A stretch of 64,000 nucleotides of DNA from Laetiporus sulphureus 93-53. Its lineage: Eukaryota; Basidiomycota; Agaricomycetes; Polyporales; Laetiporaceae. How positions within the stretch are numbered: position 1 is the first letter of the stretch; each line of letters opens with the position of its first letter. Below the pieces are notes generated by a model. That model saw nothing but the letters and a program-made list of their open reading frames with translations, was not told where the DNA came from and ran no database searches. The stretch covers positions 436,310-500,309 of the forward strand of contig NW_024468510.1 of the NCBI RefSeq assembly GCF_001632365.1, written 5' to 3'. A program made the position numbers and the translations under genes. Below are positions 1-14,049 of the stretch, one piece after another.

Positions 1-3000
1 CGCAAAGTCCCATGTACGTGCATGCTTGAATGCACGACAATGAGTCCTGTTTAATGACCTAGTGTAACATGTGATCGCACACTCTATCTGCGTTCTCCTG
101 CCACTTGTCTGGACGTAGCCGGGACGCATTGTGGTCGATCGCATCAATCCATCGGGACCGCCTACCACCCGTTTATGATCCCTCGCGCAACCCGCGATGT
201 TGCCATCATCTGTGATTGCCGCTGCGACTGGCGTGCCGCTGCCTTCCGACGTCAGTCTCAAGTGCACATATGCAGCTCGATGATACCAACGATGCACGGT
301 TACGGGTGGTGAGCTGGTTACCAGCCGTCAGGAGGGTCAACACACTAATCGACGTCCGCAGCGCAGGCATTTGCCAACTCGACTTTTCGCTCACTCCACT
401 TTTCGCTCTGGGTGCTCGCATCTGCTCATCACTGTGGACCACCCGTGCGGGTTCCACCCATTGAATCACCGGTCTACCTGAATGCAGGCTCTCCGATCAC
501 CGTCTCTGGCTGACCCATTTGATGCGCGAAATTAGCCATGAGCTCTGAAAATTTACATGGACGGTTGCAGCCTCTACGCGCGCGAAATGACGATCAGCGC
601 GTGTATTAGAATTAGGTGGGAGCGTCTTCCCATGAATGATGATGAAACTCTCACTCTCCTTGTGATTGCGCGCATAAACCGTTGAGCATGTTGAAGTCAA
701 TGCGTTCATGCTTCTAGAGCACCTTCATCCACGGATTCTTGTCCTCAGTCTCTGCCGCCCTCAACGACGGCAATCTAGACATACCCATGCCTCCTCCCAC
801 GCGACAAGCCGCTCTCCATACTAGGTCGATGCGCGCTTCCATATCTACCCACGAGCAGGGAAATCACAGGACGTGGACAACATGAGTGTTGTACGTACAG
901 ACGCCTCGATCTCCCTCCGCTGATCAGCCGATTCCTACCTTCCGATGCACGCCATTTACTTATCGCACACGCACTCTGGCTTCGCGGATCACCTCCTTCT
1001 GGCAAGTTAATAAGCACGGCACGCTATGAGAGTGGGAAACGAGGTGTCGGGGGGAAAGCTGGCAAGAGACGATGAATGAATGCACGCACGGATGTCAGGA
1101 ACCGGAGATGGTGCCAGCGGATCACTGCATTAGGGTTTGATTTTCGCACTGAGCTTGCGTTCCGAGAAGAAACATGCTATTCTCTGGACGGATTTTCCCC
1201 CTTTGGTCAGTCAATTTACCCTCGACGCATCGGATGGTGCGCCTGCCTTAAGTCTGCGCTCTCCTGAAATTTCCTTCACGTCTGTGCTTGCAGCAACAAT
1301 GAACAGGGATGATCACACCCTGAAAACAGGGTCTCGGCAGATAGCACCTGAAATTCACGTCAGCCCTTCATTACTTGGCGTGAACAATGAGCAAGCAAGG
1401 TAATTCAAGAGCCGTGCTGCGGCATTCTAACAAATTCAGCGCGACCGGATGGAGAAACTTGTCTTGAAATCTGAACATGGAACCCCCTACGATACGCACG
1501 ACTGACCGGACAACACGGGAATATAACGAGAGTCTTAAGCAGGTGAGGATGCAGCTGACCAACACGTGGCAAGCTTAATCATGTTCAACAGACATCGATC
1601 TTCTCCCCCAGGCCACAACCGCTTCTCTCGCTTGGGCTGCAAAGGTCGGCTCATAATCAAGCCCGTGAGTCCAGACTTGTGCCACCTTCTCGAGCGCTCT
1701 CCTGCCACCAAGAAGAGTCTGCATTTTGTCGTTCTAGCGTCTGGATGGTGGATGGTTATGGTTATCAAACGCACATCATGATGACCCCTTATTTCGTTGT
1801 GCTTCTCAATTCAGTGTCAGGCGGTGAACCCCCTGGCAATATTGCTTCCGAGGGGCGGTGTCAACGTGCATGCTTCATCTCATCTTCTCATGTACCCTTC
1901 CATATCGGCCCACGTACGAGGCACCGTTGACTGGCTCAAGCGCGAGCGCGCGCATACCGGGCCTCCATTTCCGGACTGCGGCATGAACATGACTTCCACA
2001 CGAAGAAACGCAGGCAGCCCGTTTCATACTTCCGCGGTTGATTGGACGATACAAGCGTTCCCTCCTTATTTCCGCACACCGGCCTCCGCGACGGCACGCC
2101 AATACAATGCATAGGACAATACAATGCACAATGATAGAGTTTCTGACTAATTGAGTTGAATTGCGAAGCAATGGCTTCTATCGCTTGCAGCCCACTTTCT
2201 TTCACAGAAACGTGTTGGACCGTAGGTCTCCAGGGTTGCTGCAGCATACGAAGCGCACGATAGAACCGCACAGAATTCGAAGGCCTCCTAAAGCCAAGCC
2301 GGAGCAAACATGCGTTTTGAATGGAGCAATCATTCGAAGGCGCACGGACAAGGACCTGATGATCCACGACGCGAGCCCACTGTCCGATCACAGCGTCACA
2401 CACCCGAACAATATCAGACATCAGCCAACAGGGCTGTCTGCTGATTACACGCGTCTCGTCGCCCACGGCGCCTGAGAGCGATCCTGCGATGGATGTGCCG
2501 ATTAGAGATATGAAACGCAGGGCACGCGAGCCTCGAGGGGAAGGGGGTAGGCGCGAAGGCGATGGGGTGTGGTCACCCTCTAATTATATGGGCGTCAGGA
2601 GATTAGGCGTGCTCGGAACCTTCGGGCCTCGGGTGCTAGGGGCCTGAGAAGCGAGTGAATGAATGGGTGATCGAGTGCTCGGGCCGCATGTTGTAGTGCT
2701 GCGTGCTGCCAGGGAGGTGCAGGTCGGTATGGCACATCCGTCCTGCGCGATTGCGCGAATACAGGGTCGTTCGGACATGAAGTTCTAGGACTGCAGGGTC
2801 AACTATGCAACAGGCCTAGTGCAAAGCCGCGGTTCCTTCCAACACTCTTGAAGCTTGAAGCAATACAGGATCCGGGCAAGCGCGGCAGTCACGGGGGTTA
2901 ACGACTCCGAGGAGGCCACAGGCCGCCAACAGGGATCCACAGCACTCGCAGTCCGCAAGCAGGTACGCCTCCCATCCAAGTCCACAGCTCCTCGGTACCA

Positions 3001-5659
3001 GATGTACATGGCGATCACAGCGATCGAGCTCGACGCAGCGTTCGTCAACAGGGCCCGTCGAGTCACTCCGCCCATGCAGGTCCCGATGGCAAGCGCACCT
3101 GCACGATCGGATCTTCATGCTCAAGCTGCCAGCATCGTCATGGCGCGCATGAAGCCAAAGACGTTTGCTGGGCCGCTTTCGCCATACGTGCTCTGGGCAG
3201 ATGCCCACGACGGATGCGATCGTAGATCCGGGAGACTCAGCAGCGTTCTCGCGTATTCGGATCTTGTGTGCTCGCGTTGGCGATTGGGTGAGGCGGGTGA
3301 GTCAGCGCTACGTGCTCCGGGGTCGAGTGCTGACGGTGGGCAGCTTGCGAATAGTCTCTGCGACGCGATGGGCGGAGGTCGTTGATGGTCCCTCCAGGAT
3401 CGTCTCCCACGTCGTCGCCACCAACAGCGCCGCCCGACCTGGACTCTCGCAGACCAATCGTACACGGCGACGAAAATAAGCTCGGACGCAATACCTGCCC
3501 GTCCGCTGCGATAGCCAGGTCCAGATACCGCGGAGCCAATCGGAAACGCAAATCTGTCTCTGCTTTGCCGCGGGAGGCAGCAGGTGCCCCCCCAAGGAGT
3601 GTGCTGCAGTGCAATTACGGAGAAGCAAGAAGCCCGCGGCGTCGTACCAACCGCAGGCACCGATCGTGGATCCAAGACCCTCCTCTACTGCCAGCGAGAT
3701 CGCGACGCACCCCTGGTACGGGCGCTGGATCTTCTCCCGCTCGGCGTCGATTAATGCACGTACGTACGTACGCGTACAGCCTCCATGCATGGTGCCTTTG
3801 ATCGATAGTTGATATCTTCCCTGTTCTCCAGCGTCGACGTACCGCTTCGTCGTGCTTCACAAGGGCCTCGACCTTGCAATTTTTACTATCACTTTTTTTC
3901 TTCTTTTCCTCCCTTTTTTCTGTGCTGTGCAACACCAAAAGCTTCCGGATTACCATTCCTCCACGGAGCCACAACGCACAGCGTATCTGCCCGAGCCAGC
4001 CGGCACCCGGCGCTCATGCGCTTACCAAGCGCGCCGAACCTCGAACGTGGTCCACCGTCTATACCGCCCCGGAGCCGAAATTGGCAATGCGCCCGCGCCG
4101 ATCGCGATCGGCAACGTCGCGCTCGCGCGAACCCGGAAGCGCGCACACGGAGGGCCTCCGGACACTGCGGCATGAAAGGAACAGATACCGCGCAGGCGTC
4201 GGGGGCTGTAGATGCTTTGCTTCATGAGACGGCGCAGATGAAGTGCATTGGTTATGTACGGATGATGTACGATCGAGATCGTGGCCGCGAGATGGAGGTG
4301 ATATTCCCTCCCGGCGGGCTGGAAGGCGCGAACGCCACAGCTCGAAATAGAATGTGACCGTACGTGAAACAGCTGAAACAGCTGCGAAGGGTCCAACCTC
4401 CAGCACTCAGCAGGAATTACATTAGGTGAAGGCTGAAGATGGACGTGCACGCCGACAGTTGCCGCACTAGACGTGACTGATTGCAGCCCTGATCATAGTC
4501 AGCAGCAACAGTACCCAGCCGTTTCCAGTGCGCCGCACACGCTGCCTCGCAGCAGCAGGTGATCCTCGAGCCAGGCCACGTCCCATCTCCGTGCGAGCTC
4601 AAGGCGGACCAGAAGCTCTATAGACTCCGGCTCCCGCTCCGAGGGGGCGGGCGGTCATGAGAACGCGAGAGGATTGAGTTGCTGCAGTGAGCGCAGGAGA
4701 TCTCAGAAGGCGAGAATCAGAAGGAAGGGCCAGCGGGAGAAGCGTCGTGTCGCTTCGTTTGGTCATCCACCCACCTAGAAGCGGGCTCGCCCAGGGACGC
4801 CAGAACGCCGGAGATTCAGTGCGTGCACGCACGCACGCACGATGGAGCAGGCGCGGGTTCGAATGTGAACGCGCGAATTGGACGCAGCGTGGAGTTTGGT
4901 TGGGGGGTGCGCTGCTCGGTGCTCCGCTGGCCTAGATTCCGAAGAGAGAAGGAGAGATGGGGGTGGAGGAAAGGAAGGAGAGACGCGGACTAGGCAGGGG
5001 CTTGGGTGAACGTGCTTGGACAGATGATGTGCATGCCGTTTCATGGCCCTTGTCAATCATTAATCATGATCAGTACTCTGTGCTGATTGAGCCCATGGGC
5101 CAGGGCGCCGGGCGAAGATGGGTGTGAGCGGCGGCGCGATAAGGGTGGATGGGAACGGTCCGAACCGTTGAATTAATAGACAAGCAAAGCAAAGGGGCAG
5201 GAAAGCGCGAGTGGTGGCCGCGTCGCCGGAGCCCCAGCTGGTATTTGGGGTTTGATAGCATTAACTCATGGGGGCCGATCGTGATCATGCGGCGTGCATA
5301 AGATTCCATGGGCGGCTTCTGTTCGAACACGCCCGTGCAGGCAGAGCGGTGCGCACAGGCGAGAAGTGGGAAAGAAAACGCTAGGGAGTGAGGGCGCGGA
5401 GGATGATATTGCGGCGGGTGGGAAGGGGGCCGGGCGAAGGCGGCGTGCGCGAGGGCGGACGGTGGATCATATGGAGGAAACGGGCTCCTGTCTTGCGGCG
5501 GGCGCCCCTGTGCTCGACGGCGGGAATGTGTGGGAAATGGACCGCAGCGAGGCAACTCTCTCCACCTGCAACGTAAGACCCCTGGTGGAGGTGCTTTGGC
5601 GGTGGCCGGGGTCCGTGAGCGAGACGTTTGAACTCCGCCTGGTAGGGGAAATACATAAC
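1..5659. other. Gene-free stretch, nothing recognised
   Basis: I find no reading frame in this stretch that looks like a known protein. Overlapping open frames on both strands around 2.8-3.8 kb and 4.0-4.4 kb are typical of GC-rich non-coding DNA and show no consistent splice pattern. Two short tandem repeats are visible: an ACGT run at about 3757-3777 and a GCAC run at 4825-4840. The last few hundred bases presumably hold the promoter and leader of the bZIP gene that starts at 5749. A decayed gene here cannot be excluded. Confidence 0.5.
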
Positions 5660-5667
5660 GACGTCAG
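5660..5667. promoter_or_regulatory. CRE-like site (GACGTCAG) upstream of the bZIP gene
   Basis: The octamer GACGTCAG contains the ACGTCA half of the ATF/CREB binding site TGACGTCA and lies about 80 bp before the start codon of an ATF-type bZIP gene. Proteins of this family bind ACGT-core sites, so autoregulation is a reasonable inference. A single 6-bp core occurs often by chance, so confidence is low. Confidence 0.3.
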
Positions 5668-5748
5668 CGTTCGTCATGGAGGTGATCATCTTCGACGACA
5701 TCCTTGCCTGCTAGCCATCGACATCATCGCTTTCTCTGCGTCATCAGC

Positions 5749-7341
5749 ATGGCCACTAAAGTACAAGCACCGCCCAGCATTCCCGACCACGACCGCCTTT
5801 CTTCCCAGGCTGCCGACGACAACCCCTCCCGCCGCAGGACCACCTTTGACCTCGAGCCCAATCCCTTCGAGCAGTCCTTCGCCCGCCCCTCCAATGACTC
5901 CTCCGTCCGCACCCGCGCCCCCGCGGCCCCCTCCTCCCACTCCGACGACTCCCGTCCCTCTTCCTCCTCGAACTCAAAGCTAGACCGCAACCACTCGTCG
6001 TCCTCCCCGGATCCCAAGCCCGTCCTCCCCCCGCTCGCCAGCATCTCCTCCCCCTCCGACCCGTCGTACACATGGGCCTTCTCCTCCTCGTCCCTCTCCA
6101 ACTCGCTCCGCTCCGGTCCCCTCTCCCCCGCCATGCTCGCCGGCCCCCAGCCCAATTCGAACAACGATCAGCCCCTTCCCGCCTTCGACCCCTCCTCCTT
6201 CCGAACCGGGCTCACTCCGCGCACCGGACTCACCCCAGGCACCGGCCTCACGCCCCTCATCGGCGGGCCCGTCTCCTTCCCTCCGCCCTCGCCGAATACC
6301 GCAGCCTTCCTCGCGATGATGCAGGGCAGCGCAGCCAACGCGACCCCGAGCTTGTCCAGCGTCGCCGGCACCATCACTCCCAACACCCTCTCTGCCATAA
6401 CCGGCGTCCTCTCCACTGCGCACCACCCGACCCACCACGCTCATCACGGGCACTCGCATGCGACGACCACCCCCTCGCCCTTGTCCATGTCACACCAGTA
6501 CCAGTCACAGGCTCAAGCTGCGCGAGAGGCCAACGGCTACGCGAACAACCCTGCCGCCAACACTGCCGCCAACGGCCTTTTCCTGCTCTCCCAGGCTCAT
6601 CAGGAGCTGACAAAGCGTGAAGCAGAGGCCCAGGCCCAGGCCGCCGCCAACGCCGCTGCCTCTCCCACCAGCAACGGCACCTCGCCTGTCCTCTCTGCCG
6701 GCAACGTCAAGCGCGGAACCAAGCGCAAGGCGACGCCCACCTATTCGCAGGAGCAGGCGCAGGAGCTCGGCATTGGCAAGCGCACGCGGTCCGCGACAAG
6801 CGCGCGCAGAGGCAGCGTGCAGAGCCTGGACTTTGAGGGCGATGAGGAGGAGGAGGAGGAAGACGAGCACGACCTGCAACGGCAGCAGACTCCGCAGGCG
6901 AACAAGAAGCCGAACCAGCAGAAGAAGCCCGAGACCGAGGAAGAAAAGCGGAGGAACTTTCTCGAGCGGAACAGACAAGGTACGCGCTCGCCTTCTCATG
7001 TAGCATCGTGCTGACACTCGGAATGTGCAGCCGCTCTGAAGTGTCGCCAGCGCAAGAAGGCGTGGCTCGCGCAGCTACAGGCCAAGGTCGAGTACCTCTC
7101 GAACGAGAACGAGCGGCTGACGAGCGCGCTGGTTGCCTCGCGCGAGGAGATCTCGCGGCTGTCGGCGCTTGTGGGCGCTGCGACCGTCGGGGGCAGCGTC
7201 TTGCCCGGCGTCGTCGTGAACGGCGTGAACGGCGTCCCGGTGCAGGGCGGCCCGCCGGTGAGCGTGAGCGTGAGCATGCCGCCTGGAGGCAAGAACGCCG
7301 CGGCGATCGTGGGTAGCAATGGGAGAGGTTATGGGTACTAG
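5749..7341 (+). CDS. Atf1-type bZIP transcription factor
   Basis: A nuclear transcription factor of the ATF/CREB type, known in fungi as an effector of stress-activated MAP kinase signalling. There are two exons, 5749-6979 and 7031-7341, joined by a 51-bp GT..AG intron that splits the bZIP basic region; the product is 513 aa. The N-terminus is Ser/Pro-rich. A threonine/glycine-rich repeat around residues 148-180 (motif TGLTP repeated) resembles the HRA region of Atf1 proteins. An acidic patch precedes the basic region, which spans the exon junction (ERNRQ, then AALKCRQRKK, giving the conserved N-x7-R spacing). A leucine zipper follows (about residues 425-455). The ATG at 5749 is the first real ATG in the frame. 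The nearest gene is several kb away. Assignment to ATF/bZIP is firm; orthology to Atf1 rests on the HRA-like repeat. Confidence 0.9.
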
Positions 7342-8519
7342 GCGCCCGTCGCGCCACGGTCGTAATATGCGTGCGTCGATGGTGTGGATGTCTTGGATTT
7401 TGTTCTTGGTACGCCCGGCGCGGCTCTACCGTTGATGCATGCACACGGAAAAGGCACAGCGGCGCGGTGCTCTCGCTGGTGTCAGTCATCGATCTCTAGT
7501 GATGAGGAGCGCTGAGATGGGCACGCGGGTGGGGAATGAAGGACAGTTGATTCGTTTGTTCGTTCCAACTGCGTTGACGGTGCCGAGTAGTTTACATCGT
7601 AGGATTATGTTTGGTAGTTGAGTGGAGTAGCGGCCCAGGGCCGGTTTACGTTTACAGTATATGTAGCTTTACAATGTCGCTCGCCCCTCTGCAACACACT
7701 TTGTCTTTGTGTGCTATGTGCGTAGTGAGAGGTTTGGGGAGAATACAGGCTGGTGTCGCCATCGCGCGAGACGCGTGTATGCATGTCCACGCAGTCATTC
7801 GTGCATTCAAGGCGTCCCAAGTGGAAGCTTAAGCTCAAGGCTGAGGCTGTTGACAAGCGAGCCTTGAAGCCACACACGCTAGTTGTTTTATATGACGTTT
7901 ATTTCCGCCTCTACACTGTGAGGTTTCCTTTGCGTCTCCTTCCTCCTTCAAATTATGCCCGTCTCGTCGGCCGCATCCTGTGGAGACACCATCAATCAGA
8001 ATGACGATGCAAAGTCGTTCGTGATGAGCCACTTACCATTGTCGAGGGCAACATCGCCGGAACCCGTGGTTCCACCTTCCGTCCTGATGTCGTCTTGCGC
8101 GTCCTGTTGGGGAGGTGAGTTAGTGGGTTGGCTCGGGTGGGTCTGGTATGATGGAGGGTGGGTACCGTCGGCGGTTATGCTATCGCGGGGTCCTTCGTTG
8201 GATTCTATCATGGAGAGGACGAGTGGTTAGATGGGACGAAGGGGTGTAATAGTCCGTTTGGGGTGGGTGCTCACCGTTTTTTGGTTATAGCGTTGCTTTG
8301 TATCCTTTCCCTCCGATCTCCTGCGAATGTTTGTGGATGTCTTGAAGCGATGGTCTATGTAGGGAATAGTAAATTAGTTGATGAGACTGTGAGTCGCGTA
8401 GAGGACGAAGCGTACAGGTACAGACCTTCAGATGCGTCTCGTGCGAGGCGATCAGTAAGTGTGGGTGTCGTGCATGGTGAGAATGCGAGTGAAGGAGGTT
8501 GTCTCAGTGGCCGATCGCA
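7342..8519. other. Intergenic, no gene recognised
   Basis: This stretch follows the bZIP stop codon and should contain its 3' untranslated region. Short open frames on both strands have no recognisable motif, and I see no repeat or RNA gene. Confidence 0.45.
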
Positions 8520-11500
8520 TTGCGAGTACTTGGCATAGTGAGTACTTACAGGCATTGCGGAGTGGTAGGTATGGAAGGTCCACATTCCTCATCACATTTT
8601 GATCGCGACAGAGTCCACGCTCTCGACTTTTGCGCTCCCTCCGGCAGTGTCTGAGTGCCCCACTGCGGCAACGCTCTATGGAGTGGCTTGCTGGTCGACC
8701 ATGGACAAATCGCGCAATGGAAGCTTTGACGAGAGCAGATGTACAAGAGCTGAACGACGCACTTTTCATCTCGAGTGAAGTGATCTCGCCAAGCAGCTGC
8801 GTACGCGTCGTTATCAGAGTGAGTGCACCAGGACGGAGTCCCTCAGGCTGTCATTCAAGCTTGACGAGATCAATGGAGCCTGCGGGGCTACGAAACACCG
8901 GTAGGTCTCTATGATCCAGGAGGCCGAAGGCACTCCTGCTGGGATATCCGAACGCGTTATCGGAGTATCAAGGCGCCGAGGAGGATATATGGGAGCCATG
9001 TAGTAGCGTCAAAGTGGAATGGGCTCGATCTTTGGTGCGCTGCAGCTCTGAGGCGTCGGGCGGGGTAAGGGTGCGCATCGCACGTTGATCAGACGGTTGG
9101 TCAAAGTGAGTCGGCGCGTCGCAATAGGTCGTATTTTAGACAGAATGAAAGGTCCATGACGCCAAGGCTGGGAAAACAGGCAAAATGGGCGCGAGAGTAG
9201 CAGCACTGCTGCGTGAACATGACGAGAGGACGCGTGTGCCGGTGGCCAACACGCAATTGAGCGATTACCGACACCGTGCTTCCTCGTCTCTCCTCGCGCC
9301 TCTCGCTTCCTGCCACTTTCGCAATCTTGAGTCGTACTGTCTGCATTGCATAGGCTCGTCGACCGTATAGGATTTGATCTTCGGCGGTCTCTCATGTTGC
9401 ATGCGAATGCCGACCAGAATATGTCGGCATTTTCGTCGGTGTTGCACTTGTCGGACTCTACTATTGGGCTTTTGGGTTCGAGCCTCCTGGAGTCTCTGCT
9501 CGAAGCTAGCGGCGGCTTCTGCGATGTATTCTGGATGCATAAGGATCCTAGTGGGATGGTCGACGATAGCGCATCTATTGGTGGGGACCGAAGAAGACAA
9601 CTTGGTGATTGTGTTCACAACCTGTGCCGCAACCGTTCACGCTATGCGGCTCGCGAATATCGCTGTCGAACGTCACCCAATTGAGAAGGTCCACTTCTGT
9701 AGGACGTATCGTGCTCTGCGCTCCTGTAGAGTCGCATTCGGATTGGCGACGACGTCATCCGCACAATCTTAGGCCAGCTAAGGTGAGTTTCCGTCGTGTC
9801 TCTTTCCTATCTTTCTTTCCGAGGGAGATGCATTTCGTTCGGAGAAGTCAACAGAATGCGGGTGTGCTTCGCGTACTGCATTCAGAGGCTTGGCCGATGG
9901 GCCTTGGTTCCTCTGATCGAGGACTTGCTATGCTGGATGGCCGCCTTGGATGTCATTTTCTCTTGAGGCATCGTGTTCGCTCACGGTATTCTTCTACAAT
10001 ATCGCTTCACTGCAATATGCACCCAAATGTAAAGTCATATACGTCCACATCAAACGTCAGTTGCTCTTTTCCCCCATCATATAGATGAAAGGAGCCACTC
10101 GCCACTGAGCGCCTATCTGGCCTTGTTACGTGACGCGTTGTCACGCTTGATAGTCACATTACGGTCACCGTGCGCTTGCACTCATCGCCGTGGCAGCGGC
10201 GACACCGATGAAGGGCGAGCAAGGGCCTACAAAGCAGAGACGTTAGCTCATAAAGCGAAATGAGAGCTCACGTATTTTCTGCCGTAATTTTGGTGCAAAT
10301 TCACCGTGGATGTACCATGGACGATGATGTGGTTCTGTGGATTGATACGTTGTCCATACTCCCCAGATGATCGCGTATCTGAGGTCCGCTGCTTTTTTTT
10401 TTCGTCAGCTTTCAACACGTTTCAACTAGGATGTATTGCTGTAGATTGAGTGCTTTTTGGGGATCTGATGAGAGGCGGCCGTAGGGCTCTCAACAGCGAG
10501 AGCGACAGCGCGACGCAAATTCGCATGGCCGCCCTCTTGAATTTTGCGGACAACTTGTATTCTTATGCTCTGTGATGCGACAGAACTACCTGCTTACCTA
10601 CCTTATCGTTTGCCGATTTCGTAGGGACCCAATGGCAAGTAAGGTGGGTCCGCTAGTGTCGCTCGCGGAGGCAGATTCGGCGGTTCGCGGGAGCAAATCG
10701 AGAACCGCGTCGCGGCGCACGCCCGTGGTCTAGTCGCCTTACTCTAGCAGGCGGTCTCTCACCCAACATAGGCAGAGAATCCCGCTTCTATGAGATCTTC
10801 TGCGGCATTTCACGACAAAATGGACCCTGGCTGGCTCACGACGCCCTCTCCTCTCCTTTTACCCGCGATACTACCTACTAGCTACAAGAACACTGCGATC
10901 GACCGCCGCGATTCGGCGTGCTCGTAGTGCAAAATTGTCGTTTTGGACGAGCTTCCTCTGGTTCAATATACCGAGCCGTACCTCTGCCCTTTTTTGAAAC
11001 CTGGAAAATGACGTCCCCTCAAAGTCTCCACTCTCTGCGACTCCCTGGATACCGCTCAAGCTACTGCCTCAGGTACCACCCATACCCGATGACGAAACGA
11101 CCGCGCCTACTGAGGGTGGGCTCCTCCACTTCCATTTGACTGACGGAGGTTGAACGCCGCGTACAGGCTCAAGACGACGCCCTGCGAGCAGATGAGGAGA
11201 CATGGGAGATAACCCCGGTGGCAACGCTGGTGAGTTCATCTTGTTGTCGCTGTTTTGTCGGATACTTGATCTTTTCTTTCGCGGGTTGAAAAGGGCCCTG
11301 TTCGCAGTGCTGAAGACGACTCCGATGATGACGTTTCGTGTTTGGATTTGGACGCGTCGGCTTCTGTTGGGCTGGACATCAAAAGACGACAAGAGGCGTT
11401 CACCCTGCCACTTCCTTCAAAAGTCGCCACAATTTTGGCGGTGAGTCTGCTCGTTGTTTCTTTATGTCGTTGGCCGACGCGTCTTCGCTACAGTATGTCG

Positions 11501-12930
11501 TAATCGCAATTGAACGAACATCTCGGATGACGCGCCTCATTACGGGCTGGGTTCGGTACGCGATGGATGCTCTCTCCCAGTGAGCGTGTCGCCCTCGGTG
11601 CCGAGTATGGCCAAAACGCTCGCGTCTATGTTGCCGTATTTGCTTCTCTAAAAGCTCTGCGCTTGACATCGCTATTCCTCCCGAAAAGTGCTTCTTCACG
11701 TCTTGATCTACGTATAATCTTCCCGTTGTCTGGCGGCATATCCCAGGTTGTACTTCCCTTTGAGCTTTCGGTACTCCATAACATTTATATCTAGTTGCGT
11801 CCGCTCTTAAACATCATAAATATTCTTGTTTGTCGTACTTGCTGTGTCCAGGTTGTCCACGCTATCGTGTTGCCTTCTGAGTGTATGTTCTAGAAAAATA
11901 GCATCCGTCTTCTGCCTTCGTGTGACGGTAGTGCTGCTCCGGGTGTCGTCACTTCGAATTGCGTACTGCACGTTAAGCTAGCGGAATTCTTGGAAGCTGG
12001 AATTCATCCGCGCCGATACCCTGCAGGGCCTCGAACGAAGTCGTCAGGCGTTTCGTTGCGTGGGTTTCATACTTGTGGAATTGCTTGAGTCACTCGATTC
12101 AAACTTCACTTCTTGTTTCATTCGTCGAATATCGCATTTCATAGCTCTAAGCAGACGTTGCAGCGATTGATACGGTGGAACATAGCCGTCATCCATGGCG
12201 TCGACCGGTTGATTGTCGCGAAATGTTCTTTTCTTCGAGTGCACAGTCACGCTGAACTTGATAAAATCTTGTAAATGTTACATTTGCGCAGCATCTCGCA
12301 TCATCGTCGCTCTTTTAGAATGAAACAATGCGTCCTTTTCTTGTTCTATTGCCCGACTTTCAGTATGTACTCAACATTGGCGAGAACCCATGACGTTAGA
12401 GTGCCCCTGATAACACACGACCCGTCATTTGTCTCCGATGTTCATATTGATGCGCACTACTTGTGAAAGTTAGTACGGAATTCCCTTCAAGCGAGTAGGC
12501 CTACGGACTCACAGCGCAATCTTCCCACCTCTATCACGCGGTCCTGCACATGTTCATAAGTCACCATAGAGTTGCTAAACATTCGAATTAATCGAGGAAG
12601 TCAGCAAGATAAATCGGAGTATCATGCTGCTACTTCAGTATCCGGGGTGTCCGACGGGGTGGCTCGGAAAGCTAGGAACCCAGCGATACTAGGATGAGTC
12701 ACTACAGTCCCGCTTATATGTTGCAGCATTGAGGGTTGTCAAGCCAGAAGGACGAAGCTTTTCATGACTGCAGATTGCGAACAGCCATCGTTGTGGTGGG
12801 GGAGATGGTGGAGGTGATGAAACACGGGAGGCACGGCAGTACGCAGACGCTCGCCGCTGGAATCGCGCACGACGCGTCGTATTAGTCACGTGATCTTCCA
12901 TGATAGTCACGAGCAGCGCGGCAAATCTCA
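8520..12930. repeat. Duplicated unit, copy A (decayed, unrecognised)
   Basis: This segment aligns by eye, in the same orientation and order, with 14.05-18.65 kb. Good anchor pairs are about 8541 with 14066, 9782 with 15269, 10830 with 16510, 11040 with 16730, 11228 with 16918, 11440 with 17133, 11565 with 17255, 12310 with 17975, and 12645 with 18320. Identity looks like 60-75% with many small indels. In the pair near 11.31-11.40 kb, differences fall mostly at one codon position (13 of 23 counted), which suggests past protein coding, but that wobble position fits one plus frame and one minus frame equally well. A neighbouring pair near 11.5 kb shows no such bias. On the minus strand, 10871-11110 aligns to copy B over about 70 codons without indels but with a TGA in this copy. 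Possible minus-strand splice donors are also shared (near 8545 and 10270). I cannot name the ancestral gene. Confidence 0.7.
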
Positions 12931-14049
12931 GATTGGTGCAACGCCGCCACGTGGTTACCCACGTTAACTGATGGTTTGATGCTCTTCTGAACTCGACATT
13001 ACTTGAGCTAGCTTGCTTCTTGCAGGTATACATCTATAGGATGTTGCTTGTAATGGTAACAGCCCGATACAAGCCTTGAGCTCAAATCCTAAAGCCTGAG
13101 ATGTGTGCAGCATGGTTTGAACAGGGCTACTAATGTCTACTATATAATTACACCTACAGCCTTACATATACACCAAATTATTTCATTGGGACCATGCATG
13201 CTATTGTAGACATTTGAGCCTCTTTTGCGCTCCAACCAATTTAACATACACTGAATAGCTTGACGACGGTCCATTGCTCAGGATTACTTACAACTTGAGA
13301 GGCTTCGTGACAACTTGATGGGGCATAATGCGAGGGTTCGATGATGTCGAGCGCTTCTCCGCGCTTTTCACGAAACACAGTCCAGGACTGTTACGGCGCC
13401 AGTCATTCCAGGGCCGTTGGCAGACGCTTTCAAGGAGGCCAGTCGCGAAGATGTTGGCGAACCTCAAGTCATTCAGTGCAGACTCAAATCGTGGAATGTG
13501 ACGTTTATTTCCTCTTTTCTTCATTATACAGTTCCCTTCCTTTCCTTCATGCTCCCTTTCTTCGCCGTCTTGCCGGTCCACGTGCTGCACAAGAAAGCCC
13601 CGTCAGAGGTCGCAAAGTTCGGCCTGGTCTTTAGGGGTGCACTTACCGTCGTCCGAGGAATAAACACCGGATCCAAGTAGTAGTTTCCTTCTGTCTTGTG
13701 CCGTCTTGTACATTCTTCAGGGGAGAGAGTCATTAGCGGGTTGGTTAAAGGCGGACTTGACGCGAAGGAGGTGGTTACCGTCTTCCGTCCGGCAGGACGG
13801 GGCCCTTCCTTTCCTTCCTCTATCGTTCCATATCCCTCCCCCACGATATCCTGCAGGAGTTCGCGGTGTCATGAGGTAACGGTCTCGACTTCGGTGTGAC
13901 TATGCGTGGCAAAAGGTCATCACGTTAGGCGATGAGAGTATAGATTGCGCAAAGGCTGAGGGGTGCGGCCCTTGAAGTGACGCTGGTGATGGCTTCATTA
14001 GAGTAGTAGCTACACGAATAGAGCCAACAAATGCATTATTTATCGTACA
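12931..14049. other. Spacer between the two duplicated units, no gene recognised
   Basis: This 1.1-kb stretch separates the two copies of the duplicated unit. It includes an AT-richer patch around 13.13-13.26 kb and short open frames on both strands without recognisable motifs. I see no inverted repeat or RNA gene here. Confidence 0.45.

Noticed and set aside
2800..3800. Several overlapping long frames on both strands, some with hydrophobic stretches
   Set aside because: No frame shows a recognisable domain, neighbouring pieces need several frame changes without splice signals, and overlapping open frames are expected in GC-rich DNA.
4825..4875. tRNA-like T-loop sequence (GGTTCGAAT)
   Set aside because: No acceptor stem, D-arm or anticodon arm can be built around it.
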